DNA from: Micrococcales bacterium | Lineage (GTDB): Bacteria > Actinomycetota > Actinomycetes > Actinomycetales > Microbacteriaceae | DNA: 34,332 nucleotides | Reading direction: 5' to 3' | NCBI GenBank assembly: GCA_024641015.1 | Contig: JAHEDU010000013.1 | Location: 1-34,332, forward strand | Part shown: positions 17,469 through 26,901 of the stretch, in pieces | Layout: each line of letters opens with the position of its first letter | Position numbering within the stretch: the first letter of the stretch is position 1 | The notes under the pieces: model-generated | Databases searched by the model: none | Told to the model about the DNA's origin: nothing | Seen by the model: the letters and a program-made list of their open reading frames with translations, nothing else | Position numbers and translations under genes: made by a program

Positions 17469-18869
17469 CTAGCGCAACAAAAATGCGTGAAGCCGCGCAG
17501 CCAGATCGGCCGACACACGCGCATGAATTCGCGTTCCGGATTCGACATAGTCGGTGTCCAGGACCTGGCCAGACTTGTGGATCATGCTGACGATTTCGCC
17601 ATGTTCGTAGGGGATGACTGCGGTCACCTCGATGTCCGGCTCGGGGATGGTGTCAGCAATGAGTTGTTGAAGTTCCTCAATTCCCTCCCCCGTCTTCGCT
17701 GAAACAAAGATGGCGTTGGGCTCAAGGCCGCGCAACAGGATCTGCTGGTCATTGTCGATCAGGTCGGCCTTGTTGAACACGATGATTTCGGGGATGTCCC
17801 GCGCATCTACCTCGCCAACAACATCGCGAACGGTTTTAATTTGTTGGGCAGGGTCTTCGTGAGCGGCGTCGACGACGTGAACGATCACGTCACTCATTGT
17901 GACTTCCTCAAACGTAGAGCGAAACGCCTCAACCAATTGGTGAGGAAGTTGACGAACAAAGCCGACCGTATCGGCGAGCGTGTAAGGGCGACCGTCGGGG
18001 GTAGCAGTCTTGCGGACCGTCGGGTCAAGTGTCGCAAATAGCGCATTTTCGACCAACACCCCTGCTTTGGTGATTCGGTTGAGCAGCGAGGACTTCCCCG
18101 CGTTCGTGTATCCCATGATGGCCACCGATGGGATTGCGTTGCGGATACGATTCGCGCGCTTCGCCTCACGAGCGGGTTCGAACCCCTTGATCTGAGCCCT
18201 CAGTTTCGCCATCTGCGTTCGAATGCGGCGGCGGTCAATTTCAATCTTTGTTTCACCCGGTCCACGTGAACCCATACCGGCGCCCTGGCCACCGACCTGA
18301 CCACCGGCCTGGCGGGACATGGAATCGCCCCAACCGCGAAGACGCGGAAGCAGATATTGAAGTTGGGCAAGCTCGACTTGCGCCTTGCCCTCGCGCGACT
18401 TTGCGTGCTGGGCAAAGATGTCGAGGATGACTGCAGTTCGGTCAATCACTTTGACCTTAATCGCGTCCTCAAGTGCGCGGCGTTGGCTCGGCGCAAGTTC
18501 GGTATCGGCGACCACGGTGTCGGCACCCTCTGCACGGACAATTGCAGCGAGTTCTTCGACCTTTCCTCGACCCAGATAGGTTGCAGGGTCCGGGTGGGGC
18601 TTCCGCTGAAGCAACCCGTCGAGAACTTCGGCACCGGCGGTCTCGCACAGCGCTGCGAGTTCCTTTAGCGAGTTTTCCGCATCGACTTCTTGTCCGCGCG
18701 GGTAGACGCCAATGATGACGACCTTCTCGAGACGAACCTGTCGGTATTCGACCTCGGTGATGTCTTCGAGTTCGGTGCGGAGTCCGTCGACACGTCGAAG
18801 GGTCGTGCGATCCTCAAGGTCCATCTGGCCGACGGTGGGTTCGCCATACTCGTCAAATTCGTTTGTCAT
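17469..18869 (-). CDS. hflX: GTPase HflX
   Basis: HflX N-domain (DPATYLGRGKVEELA, LPRLRGWGDSMSRQAGG, GSRGPGETKIEIDRRRI) and G motifs (GYTNAGKSSLLN, DTVGF, NKAD). Confidence 0.97.
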   Translation of the reverse strand: MTNEFDEYGEPTVGQMDLEDRTTLRRVDGLRTELEDITEVEYRQVRLEKVVIIGVYPRGQEVDAENSLKELAALCETAGAEVLDGLLQRKPHPDPATYLGRGKVEELAAIVRAEGADTVVADTELAPSQRRALEDAIKVKVIDRTAVILDIFAQHAKSREGKAQVELAQLQYLLPRLRGWGDSMSRQAGGQVGGQGAGMGSRGPGETKIEIDRRRIRTQMAKLRAQIKGFEPAREAKRANRIRNAIPSVAIMGYTNAGKSSLLNRITKAGVLVENALFATLDPTVRKTATPDGRPYTLADTVGFVRQLPHQLVEAFRSTFEEVTMSDVIVHVVDAAHEDPAQQIKTVRDVVGEVDARDIPEIIVFNKADLIDNDQQILLRGLEPNAIFVSAKTGEGIEELQQLIADTIPEPDIEVTAVIPYEHGEIVSMIHKSGQVLDTDYVESGTRIHARVSADLAARLHAFLLR

Positions 18870-18947
18870 GTGTATTCAGGGTATCGGCTGCGCTTGACAC
18901 ACGTTTATGAATTCGACTTGAGCGAACTCCAACCGTCTGATCCGTAG

Positions 18948-19223
18948 TTAGGCGGTCGGCTTCTCCCCTGATTTACGGTCGCCACGACGTGGCCACCACC
19001 GCAGCACAACCGCAATCCCCAGCGCAATGAGCGACGGGAAGCCGAACGCGGGGAGTACCGACAGCGCCCACGCGGTTTCGACAGCGAGCAGGCCGATCAG
19101 AACGAGCGACGTTCGCGCGAAACGCACCTTGAACCGCGCCAGCACAGCGAACACGATTGTCGCAACACCGAAAAGAAGCTCGCCCAGAATCATGAACGAG
19201 ACGACGAGCGCGAGCGACTCCAT
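18948..19223 (-). CDS. small multi-pass membrane protein
   Basis: MESLALVVSFMILGELLFGVATIVFAVLARFKV...; several hydrophobic segments and basic C-terminus. Start choice uncertain. Confidence 0.6.
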   Translation of the reverse strand: MESLALVVSFMILGELLFGVATIVFAVLARFKVRFARTSLVLIGLLAVETAWALSVLPAFGFPSLIALGIAVVLRWWPRRGDRKSGEKPTA

Positions 19224-19302
19224 GAGGCTCAGATTACGCCGTGATTGCAAAAATCCAGCCGTCGCCACATGAGCGTCCAGTGCCCGGCGTTAGTATGTGC
19301 CA

Positions 19303-21159
19303 ATGATGCTTCAGCGATTGATCGACCGGCACGGTTTCGCTGATTTCCGCGAACTTCACCGGTGGTCGACGGAACACCCGGATGACTTTTGGCGCGAGGC
19401 GTGGGCCGATCTGGGCATCGTCGGCGAAATGGGTGAGCGCACCTCCGAAGGCTCGGGGTTCGAACAGAAGCGGTGGTTCCCCGACGCGCGCCTGAACATC
19501 GTGGACACGCTTCTGGCCGGTGACGGGGACGACGAAGTGATTGTCGCCCTCGCCGAGGAAACGCCGCGACGGTCGATGACCCGAGCTGAACTGCGCGAGG
19601 AAGTTGCCGCCTGCGCCGCCGCACTGCGAGCCGCAGGCGTGAACCGAGGCGACCGAGTTGCGGCGTGGACACCGAACGTCACCGAGACCGTCATCTTCGC
19701 GCTGGGCGCGCTCTCGATCGGGGCGGTCGTCAGCACCGCCTCCACCGACTTCGGGCCCGCCGCGCTGCTCGACCGGTTCGGGCAGATTGAGCCGGCCGTG
19801 CTGCTCGTTGCGTCGGCGTATCGATACGGGGGAAAGATCTTCGACCTCGACGCGTCCATCGACCAGGTCGTCACGAACCTGCCGTCCGTGAAACAGGTCG
19901 TGGTGATTGGCCCGAGTCCCACCCGGGAGTCCTGGGAGTCGTGGATTGCCCCGCATCGCGGCTCCCCGCTGAACGTTGAACGATTGCCGTTCGACCACCC
20001 CGGTTTCATTCTCTTTTCCAGTGGAACCACAGGTCAACCCAAGTGCATCGTGCATTCCGCGGCGGGTGTGCTTCTGAAAGTCCTCAGCGAACAGGGGTAT
20101 CACCTGGACGTCGCGCCGGGCGATCGGATGCTGTACGCGACGACCTGCGGGTGGATGATGTGGGACTGGCTGGTGTTGGCACTGGGGCGCGGTGCGACCA
20201 TCGTTCTCGCGGACGGCAGTCCCGGCTACCCCGCACTGGACAATTTCTGGTCAGTCGTCGAGAGCGAATCGTTGACGTTCCTGGGGGTTTCGGCCGCACT
20301 CATTGACACGTGGCGCCGCGCGGAACTTGAGCCGGCGGCAAACTTCCGAGTCGACACCCTGCGAACGATCGCATCAACCGGGTCGCCTCTCGCACCGGCC
20401 GGATACGACTGGGTGTCGAACGCGGTGTCGGCGGACATCACTGTCGCATCGATCGCAGGAGGAACCGACCTGTGCGGGTGCTTGGTGCTGGGCGTCGCCA
20501 CGGAACCCGTCGTTCGCGGCGAAATCCAAGGCCCAGCGCTGGGCCTTGACGTCACCGTTTTTCGTTCGGACGGCTCCCGCGCCGATGTGGGTGAAGACGG
20601 TGAACTGGTGTGCCTCACGCCTTTCCCCAGCGTCCCGTTGCGATTCTGGGGAGACGCCGACGGTTCTCGCCGCCACAAGGCGTACTTCGACCGTTTCCCG
20701 GAGGTGTGGGCACACGGTGACTTTGCCCGCCGAACGCCGACGGGTGGCTTCGAAATTCTGGGAAGGCTGGACGCGACCCTCAACGTCAAGGGCGTTCGAA
20801 TCGGGACGGCTGAAATCTATCGAGTGGTCCTGTCGATTCCGGGCATCAGCGGAGCGATGGCGGTGGAACAACCCGTAGCGGAGGACACACGAATCGTGTT
20901 GTTTGTCGTCACGAATGGTGAGCTCACGGAAGAGCGCGAACGAGAGATTCGCACGACGCTTCGAACTCAGGCGAGTCCGCGCCATGTTCCTTCGATTATC
21001 GTGGCGGCTCCCGCGCTACCGCTCACGAGGAGCGGGAAAATGACCGAACTCGCGGTCGCGGACATTGTCGCGGGACGCACCGTGCGTGACACGTCGTCAC
21101 TCGCGAACCCCGAATGCCTCGAGTGGTTCCAGGATTGGGCGAAGTCGACGTCTAGCTAG
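19303..21159 (+). CDS. acetoacetyl-CoA synthetase (acetoacetate--CoA ligase)
   Basis: ANL adenylation motifs (ILFSSGTTGQPKCIVHSAAGVLL, YATTCGWMMWDW, LTRSGKMTE) matching the AacS subfamily. Confidence 0.88.
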   Translation: MMLQRLIDRHGFADFRELHRWSTEHPDDFWREAWADLGIVGEMGERTSEGSGFEQKRWFPDARLNIVDTLLAGDGDDEVIVALAEETPRRSMTRAELREEVAACAAALRAAGVNRGDRVAAWTPNVTETVIFALGALSIGAVVSTASTDFGPAALLDRFGQIEPAVLLVASAYRYGGKIFDLDASIDQVVTNLPSVKQVVVIGPSPTRESWESWIAPHRGSPLNVERLPFDHPGFILFSSGTTGQPKCIVHSAAGVLLKVLSEQGYHLDVAPGDRMLYATTCGWMMWDWLVLALGRGATIVLADGSPGYPALDNFWSVVESESLTFLGVSAALIDTWRRAELEPAANFRVDTLRTIASTGSPLAPAGYDWVSNAVSADITVASIAGGTDLCGCLVLGVATEPVVRGEIQGPALGLDVTVFRSDGSRADVGEDGELVCLTPFPSVPLRFWGDADGSRRHKAYFDRFPEVWAHGDFARRTPTGGFEILGRLDATLNVKGVRIGTAEIYRVVLSIPGISGAMAVEQPVAEDTRIVLFVVTNGELTEEREREIRTTLRTQASPRHVPSIIVAAPALPLTRSGKMTELAVADIVAGRTVRDTSSLANPECLEWFQDWAKSTSS

Positions 21160-22159
21160 TCGGTGCGGGTCCCGTCGTTCCGCGAACGACGAGTTCCGCC
21201 GACAGGTGGACGCGCTGGGATTCCGTCGTCGGGTTGTGGACTCGGTCAAGAATTCGCTCGGCAGCCCGGCGCCCCAGCTCGGTGAGTGGTTGCCCGACCG
21301 TCGTGAGATTGATTCGGCGGAGCGCCCCGAGCGTGATGCCGTCGTACCCGATGACGGAGACGTCTTCAGGAACCCGCAGTCCCGCGCTTTCGATGGCGGC
21401 AATTGCGCCGATGGCGGCGATGTCGTTGGCGACACAGAGGGCCGTCGGCCGATGCGTGAGGGCTTCGGCGGCGGCGCGATAGCCCTTCGCTTCGGTGAGC
21501 CCACCGGGCACGATGCGAATGTGTTTCTTCAGACCGTTTGCTGTCATGGCATCGGAGTACCCCTTCGCCCGCAGATGCGAGACGGGGTTGTCCCCACCGC
21601 TGAGGTGGACGATGTCGGTGTGCCCGAGCGACACGAGGTGATCGATTGCGAGGGTCATGCCCGCGAGGTCGTCGTTGCTGACGGTGTCGATCCGCGCCGA
21701 CACGATGTCGTCGCGAGTGACGACCACCGTGGGGACTTCGACTGACACGTCGTGCAACACCGAGGCGGGGAGGCGATGGGAGATCAGGATCAGGCCCTCG
21801 ACCTGGAACTGCAACAGCTTGTCGATCTCGTTGAGTTCGAGCACGGGGTTGTCCCCCGCGGTGACGAGCATCGTCGTGAAACCGTGTTCGCGAAGTTCGG
21901 ACTGGAAACCGTCGAGGATTTCGGCGAACACCGGATTGTGAAGATCCAGGATGAGCACGCCGATCGTGCGACTGCGCCGAACCGATAGACTTCGCGCCGC
22001 GGCGTTGGGGCGATATCCCAGCTCAAGCGCCGCCTTCTCGATTCGCTCGCGGCTGGTCGGGCTGACCTTGGGCGATCCCGACAGTGCGAGTGCGACGAGG
22101 GATTTGGACACGCCCGACTTCGTCGCGACGTCGCGAATCGTCGGTCGGTTGCTGGACAC
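21152..22159 (-). CDS. LacI-family transcriptional regulator, putative inositol regulator
   Basis: N-terminal HTH (TIRDVATKSGVSKSLVALALSGSPKVSPTSRERIEKAALELGYRPNAAARSL) plus periplasmic-binding-like domain; operonic with iolG. Confidence 0.93.
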   Translation of the reverse strand: MSSNRPTIRDVATKSGVSKSLVALALSGSPKVSPTSRERIEKAALELGYRPNAAARSLSVRRSRTIGVLILDLHNPVFAEILDGFQSELREHGFTTMLVTAGDNPVLELNEIDKLLQFQVEGLILISHRLPASVLHDVSVEVPTVVVTRDDIVSARIDTVSNDDLAGMTLAIDHLVSLGHTDIVHLSGGDNPVSHLRAKGYSDAMTANGLKKHIRIVPGGLTEAKGYRAAAEALTHRPTALCVANDIAAIGAIAAIESAGLRVPEDVSVIGYDGITLGALRRINLTTVGQPLTELGRRAAERILDRVHNPTTESQRVHLSAELVVRGTTGPAPTS

Positions 22160-22162
22160 GGT

Positions 22163-23155
22163 TTATCGAACCTCGGAAACGCGAACGGACTTGCCCGACG
22201 TGATCGACTCTTCGCAGGCGATGGCGATGCGGAGACTTTCGAGGGCCGAATCTGGCGGACAGGGATTGTCGATTTCCCCGTTCGCGAACGAGACAAACGC
22301 GGCGGTCTCGTTCCGGAACGCCTCGCGGAACCGATCGACGAAACCGGTGTAGGGCGTGTCGGCGAAACGCAGGTCGCCGTCCATCGGCAAAAGCGGAGTC
22401 CTCTCGTTGAACCCCGCCGACACCGAATCGAGCGAGCCGAACGCTTCGAGTCGAACGTCGTGCCCGCGGGCATCATGGCGCGCACCGTTGACGGTGACCT
22501 GGATTCCCTCGGTCGTCACGGCGATGACCGAACTGACGTCGGCGTCATCAAAGTCGGCATAGTCGCGGTGTTCGCGAACGGACTTCGCCGCGAACACCGT
22601 CTCGACTTCGCTTCCCGTCAACCAGCGAATGAGGTCGAAGTCGTGAACGTGCAGGTCACGGAAGATGCCCCCGCTTCCCGCGATGAATTCGCGAGCCGAA
22701 GGCGCCCGATCGCGCGCGGTGAGGTTGAGCGAGTACACGGTTCCCAGTGCGCCATCCGCAATGCGGTCATGGATTGCACGAAGAGGCTCATCGAAACGAC
22801 GTTGAAAGCCGACCTGCAACCCGGCACCGTGTGCCGCGGCCAAGTCGATCGCCTCACGTGTCGCGCCGAGGGTCATCGCGATGGGCTTCTCGCACAGCAC
22901 GGGAATCCCGCGCGGAAGAACGGCGTGAAGAATCGAGTCGTGAGCATCGGTTCCGACGGCGACAACGACCGCATCGACGTCGGTGGCAAGCGCGTCGTCC
23001 CAGGGCAGCGCCGTTGCACCGAATTTTTCCCCCAGCTCGTGGGCGCGTGGAAGGGTGCGGTTGGTGACGATGACCTCGTCAACGCGGGCATCGGCGGCCA
23101 GGTCTTCGACACGAATGGTGCCCATTCGACCGGCGCCGAACACGAGAACTTTCAC
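22163..23155 (-). CDS. iolG: inositol 2-dehydrogenase-like oxidoreductase (Gfo/Idh/MocA)
   Basis: VFGAGRMGTIRVEDLAADARV...VLCEKPIAMT...VGFQRRFDEPLRAIHDRI...; adjacent to the iol cluster. Confidence 0.8.
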   Translation of the reverse strand: MKVLVFGAGRMGTIRVEDLAADARVDEVIVTNRTLPRAHELGEKFGATALPWDDALATDVDAVVVAVGTDAHDSILHAVLPRGIPVLCEKPIAMTLGATREAIDLAAAHGAGLQVGFQRRFDEPLRAIHDRIADGALGTVYSLNLTARDRAPSAREFIAGSGGIFRDLHVHDFDLIRWLTGSEVETVFAAKSVREHRDYADFDDADVSSVIAVTTEGIQVTVNGARHDARGHDVRLEAFGSLDSVSAGFNERTPLLPMDGDLRFADTPYTGFVDRFREAFRNETAAFVSFANGEIDNPCPPDSALESLRIAIACEESITSGKSVRVSEVR

Positions 23156-23189
23156 GAACTACCTCTTTCACGTTTCCCACAAAAAATGA

Positions 23190-23219
23190 TTGCGCTGGGG
23201 TTGTATGCTCTGACATACT
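23190..23219 (+). promoter_or_regulatory. candidate promoter of iolECB...D operon
   Basis: TTGCGC (23190-23195) - 18 nt - CATACT (23214-23219), upstream of the candidate LacI operator. Confidence 0.4.
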
Positions 23220-23221
23220 AA

Positions 23222-23235
23222 TTGGACCGTTCCAA
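23222..23235. promoter_or_regulatory. candidate LacI-family operator
   Basis: TTGGACCGTTCCAA; imperfect 14-bp palindrome with central CG typical of LacI-family operators. Confidence 0.6.
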
Positions 23236-23242
23236 CGAAAGA

Positions 23243-24145
23243 ATGTCAATGACCGACTTCCTCTCCCGCGTGGCGTCCGCCCCGATTTCGTGGGGCATCT
23301 GCGAAGTACCCGACTGGGGGGCAATGTTGCCCACGGATCGCGTACTCGGCGAAATGGCGAGCCTTGGTTTCACCGCAACCGAACTGGGCGCACCGGGATT
23401 CCTCCCCTCCGACCCCGACGAGCTCAAGGACAAACTCGGCGAGTTCGGGATGGAGCTCTTAGGGGGCTTCACGCCCGTCGTCCTCCACGACCCGACTGAA
23501 CGCGCGGCGACCATCGCCAGCGCGACGGCGACCGCCAAACTCTTCCAAAAGGCAGGCGCGACCAAGTTCGTGTCGTCGGTCGTCCAGGACATGAACTGGT
23601 CAAACCCGCGCCCGCTGTCAGCCGCCGAACAGAAACATATGGCGGAGATGTTCGGCGTGATCGACGACATCTGTGGCGAATACGGACTCGAACAGGTTCT
23701 TCACCCCCACGTCCAGACGCTCGTCGAGACCAAGGACGACATCGCGCGCGTTCTCGATTCTTGTGATGTCCACTTCTGCCTCGACACCGGCCACATCGCG
23801 TTCGGCGGCCAGGACCCCGTCGAGTTCGCCAAGATGGCCTTCGAACGAGTCGGGCACGTCCACCTCAAAGACATTCGGCTGGACATGGTCCCCGCGGTCC
23901 TTCGCCGCGAGGTTTCCCTCATGGCCGCAACACAGGCGGGCGTGTTCACCACTCTCGGCGCAGGTGACGTCGACATTCTCGGCGTCGTGCAGACCCTGGA
24001 ATCGTCAGGTTATCGAGGCTGGTACGTCATCGAGCAGGACACCGCAATCACGTCCGGGTTCCCGGCGGAAGGCGAAGGGCCTGTCACGCAGGTCGCGACC
24101 TCGCTGGCGTATCTCACTGATGTCGTAGCCCCAACCCTCGGATGA
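23243..24145 (+). CDS. iolE: myo-inosose-2 dehydratase-like TIM barrel protein
   Basis: ASAPISWGICEVPDWGAML...VLHPHVQTLVET...FCLDTGHIAFGG...HVHLKD; AP-endonuclease-2-like TIM barrel at the head of the iol operon. Start moved from TTG 23222 to ATG 23243 because 23222 lies in the candidate operator. Confidence 0.85.
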   Translation: MSMTDFLSRVASAPISWGICEVPDWGAMLPTDRVLGEMASLGFTATELGAPGFLPSDPDELKDKLGEFGMELLGGFTPVVLHDPTERAATIASATATAKLFQKAGATKFVSSVVQDMNWSNPRPLSAAEQKHMAEMFGVIDDICGEYGLEQVLHPHVQTLVETKDDIARVLDSCDVHFCLDTGHIAFGGQDPVEFAKMAFERVGHVHLKDIRLDMVPAVLRREVSLMAATQAGVFTTLGAGDVDILGVVQTLESSGYRGWYVIEQDTAITSGFPAEGEGPVTQVATSLAYLTDVVAPTLG

Positions 24146-25095
24146 CCGCCATGGAGCGATTGGATGTGCTGAGTGTCGGTCGCGTGAGCGTCGACCTGTA
24201 TGTCGTCGAGCCCAACGCGGGATTCGACGACGAGCAATCCTTTCGCAAGTCGGTTGGAGGAAGCCCGACGAATGTGGCGGTGGCCGCCGCGCAGTTGGGA
24301 CACCGGGTCGCTCTCGCAACGAAAGTCGGGGACGACGCGTTCGGCGAGTACGTTCGCGAGCGCTTGGAGGGCTGGGGTGTACTGACCGAGTTCGTGTCGA
24401 CACAACCCGCGGGGCAAACCCCGTTGGCGCTGGCCGCGCTGACCCCGCCCGAATCGCCCACAGTCATCTTTTATCGAGGTTCGGCCGCACCAGACACCAC
24501 GCTGACACAAGCGGACGTGCCGGCGGATGTCGTGCGCGACGCACGGGTGTTGTGGATCAGCCAGGGCTCGCTTGCGCAAGGATCGACCGCACAGACCTGC
24601 CTGGAATGGATGGGGATGCGCTCGCGCGAGCACCACACGATTCTCGATCTGGACTATCGACCGTCGCTCTGGCCCAACGAGGACACAGCTCGTGCGATGG
24701 CGGAAACCGCCATCGCACGAGCGACGATTGTTGTCGGAAACCGCGAAGAGTGCGGGATTGCAGTCGGAACGGACGACCCCGACGCCGCAGCGGACCGCCT
24801 GCTCGACGCGGGAGTGCGACTGGCCATCGTCAAGCTGGGCGCCGACGGTGTTTTGCTCGCAACGGCGTCCGAGCGCGTGCGAATTCCCGCACTCCCCATC
24901 ACGGTCGTCTGCGGACTCGGCGCGGGCGATGCGTTCGGCGGAGCACTGTGCCACGGACTGCTTAACGGCTGGGACCTCGACCGAATTGGAACGACCGCGA
25001 ACGCGGCGGGCGCACTCGTGTCGACGCAACTGACCTGCGCGGACGCGATGCCGACCGTCGCGGAACTCAACGAGATGATGGAGCGCGTCGCATGA
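24142..25095 (+). CDS. iolC: 5-dehydro-2-deoxygluconokinase
   Basis: PfkB-family sugar kinase (GGSPTNVAVAAAQLG, GLGAGDAFGGALCHGLL) in iol context. Confidence 0.9.
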   Translation: MTAMERLDVLSVGRVSVDLYVVEPNAGFDDEQSFRKSVGGSPTNVAVAAAQLGHRVALATKVGDDAFGEYVRERLEGWGVLTEFVSTQPAGQTPLALAALTPPESPTVIFYRGSAAPDTTLTQADVPADVVRDARVLWISQGSLAQGSTAQTCLEWMGMRSREHHTILDLDYRPSLWPNEDTARAMAETAIARATIVVGNREECGIAVGTDDPDAAADRLLDAGVRLAIVKLGADGVLLATASERVRIPALPITVVCGLGAGDAFGGALCHGLLNGWDLDRIGTTANAAGALVSTQLTCADAMPTVAELNEMMERVA

Positions 25096-26009
25096 CCCTT
25101 GACCGTGAAAAGTACCGCGCACTGATGGATGCGCGAATCTTCGAGCCCGAAACCTTTGGTGCAGCGCTCGCGTCACGACGCCGCCGAACGGTCGCCGGAA
25201 AGGACGGGAAACTCCTCATCATCGCCGCCGACCACACCGCGCGCGGCAAGATTTCGTTGGGGAACGACCCGCTCGCGATGTCCGACCGCTTCACTCTTCT
25301 GGAACGACTCGTTCGATGCCTGGCGATGCCCGAAGTGGATGGCGTTCTCGCCAGCGCCGACATCCTCGAAGAACTCGCGTGGTTGGGCGCTCTCGGCGGG
25401 AAACTTGCCCTCGGGACCATCAACCGCGGAGGGATCATCGGCGCGTCGTGGGAACTGGACGACCGAGTCACCGCATACGACGTCGAGCACGTCGTATCGG
25501 CGGGACTCGACGGCGGAAAGACACTGATTCGCATCGACCACACCGACCCGGGCGTCGCTCGAACCATCGAGACGGTAGCGCGCATCTCCACCGAACTGGC
25601 CGACCACAAGATCATGTCGCTGATTGAGCCCCTGCCGTATGTCACGCGTCCCGACGGTGCGCACGTTCTCGACACCTCGGACGACGCGCTCGTCAAGGTG
25701 GTCGCGATTGCTTCAGGTCTGGGGGCATCCTCCGCCTACACCTGGCTCAAGGTTCCCGCCAGCCACCGAATGTCGGACGTCGCGGGTGCGACCTCGCTGC
25801 CGATTCTCATGCTCGGCGGTGAACCCGGAGACGAGCCAGACGAACTGTTCGATTTGTGGGCGAAGTCGATGGAGGAACCCAATGTGCGAGGACTCGTGGC
25901 GGGGCGAACGTTGCTGTACCCCACACACGGTGAACCGGAAGACGCAGTGATTCGCGCCTCGGCCGTGATTCGCCCCGGAAGTGCGGCCCCGACGGAAGGC
26001 GAACGATGA
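25092..26009 (+). CDS. aldolase-family (beta/alpha)8 protein (Cgl0158-like) in iol operon
   Basis: 305 aa; LLIIAADHTARGKIS...LLERLVRCLAMPEVDGVLASADILEELAWLGALGGKLALGTINRGGI; ATGA overlaps with neighbours on both sides. Confidence 0.7.
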   Translation: MTLDREKYRALMDARIFEPETFGAALASRRRRTVAGKDGKLLIIAADHTARGKISLGNDPLAMSDRFTLLERLVRCLAMPEVDGVLASADILEELAWLGALGGKLALGTINRGGIIGASWELDDRVTAYDVEHVVSAGLDGGKTLIRIDHTDPGVARTIETVARISTELADHKIMSLIEPLPYVTRPDGAHVLDTSDDALVKVVAIASGLGASSAYTWLKVPASHRMSDVAGATSLPILMLGGEPGDEPDELFDLWAKSMEEPNVRGLVAGRTLLYPTHGEPEDAVIRASAVIRPGSAAPTEGER

Positions 26010-26896
26010 CCTGGTTCTACCCTGCGGGAACGCTGGCGACGGTGACTGCCGACGTCCACGTCACCCCCGAGAACGCCGGCTGGGAGTACAGCGGGATGCA
26101 GGTGTTCACGCTCGTCGCTGGGCGGCCCGTCCACGTCACGCTCGACGGCGAAGAGGGTGTCATCGTGCCACTGTCGGCCCAGAACATCACGGTCACCATC
26201 GACGAGGAACGCTTCACCCTCGCAGGTCGCCTCGGAGTTTTCGATTCCGTGTCGGACTGGATTTACGCACCGGTCGGGTCGACGGTCACGCTCGAAGCAG
26301 CATCGGGTGAAATCGCGATCTGCACCGCGAAGGCGACCGAGTCACATCCGGTTGTCCACGTTCGCGCCGAGGACGTTCCCGTCGAGGTTCGCGGATCAGG
26401 TCAAGCGACCCGCCAGGTGACGAACATCGCGACGCCGGGTTCGTTCACGGGGGCCCACAAGATCAACGTGTGTGAGGTCATCACGCCGGGCGGCAACTGG
26501 TCATCGTGGCCACCGCATCGCCACGACGGGATTGGTGACTGTGTCACCAACAACGAGGAAATCTATTACTTCCGAATCGGACACACCGACAAACCGCACG
26601 GCGATCCGACGGGAACCGGCCTGTTCCGTCTGTACACCGTTGACGGTTCTGTCGACGAAACGTTGACGATCAGAGACGGGGACGTCTACGTCGTGCCCGA
26701 GGGGTACCACGGTCCGTCCGTCGCCCCGCCGGAATACCCGATGTACTTCCTCAACGTCCTCGCCGGACCGTCCGACGACCGAACGATGGCTTTCTGTGAC
26801 GACCCCGACCACCACTGGATTCGTGACTCGTGGAACAGCCAAACCCAAGACCCCCGCTTGCCGTGGACGACGGCACACGGTCGAAACAGAAAGTAG
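26006..26896 (+). CDS. iolB: 5-deoxy-glucuronate isomerase
   Basis: Cupin-type IolB (GGNWSSWPPHRHDG, EEIYYFRI, VPEGYHGPSVAPPEYPMYFLNVLAGP). Confidence 0.95.
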   Translation: MTWFYPAGTLATVTADVHVTPENAGWEYSGMQVFTLVAGRPVHVTLDGEEGVIVPLSAQNITVTIDEERFTLAGRLGVFDSVSDWIYAPVGSTVTLEAASGEIAICTAKATESHPVVHVRAEDVPVEVRGSGQATRQVTNIATPGSFTGAHKINVCEVITPGGNWSSWPPHRHDGIGDCVTNNEEIYYFRIGHTDKPHGDPTGTGLFRLYTVDGSVDETLTIRDGDVYVVPEGYHGPSVAPPEYPMYFLNVLAGPSDDRTMAFCDDPDHHWIRDSWNSQTQDPRLPWTTAHGRNRK

Positions 26897-26901
26897 AAGA
26901 A

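Noticed and set aside
24010-25176. 388-aa minus-strand ORF
   Set aside because: Antisense to iolE/iolC; no coherent domain.
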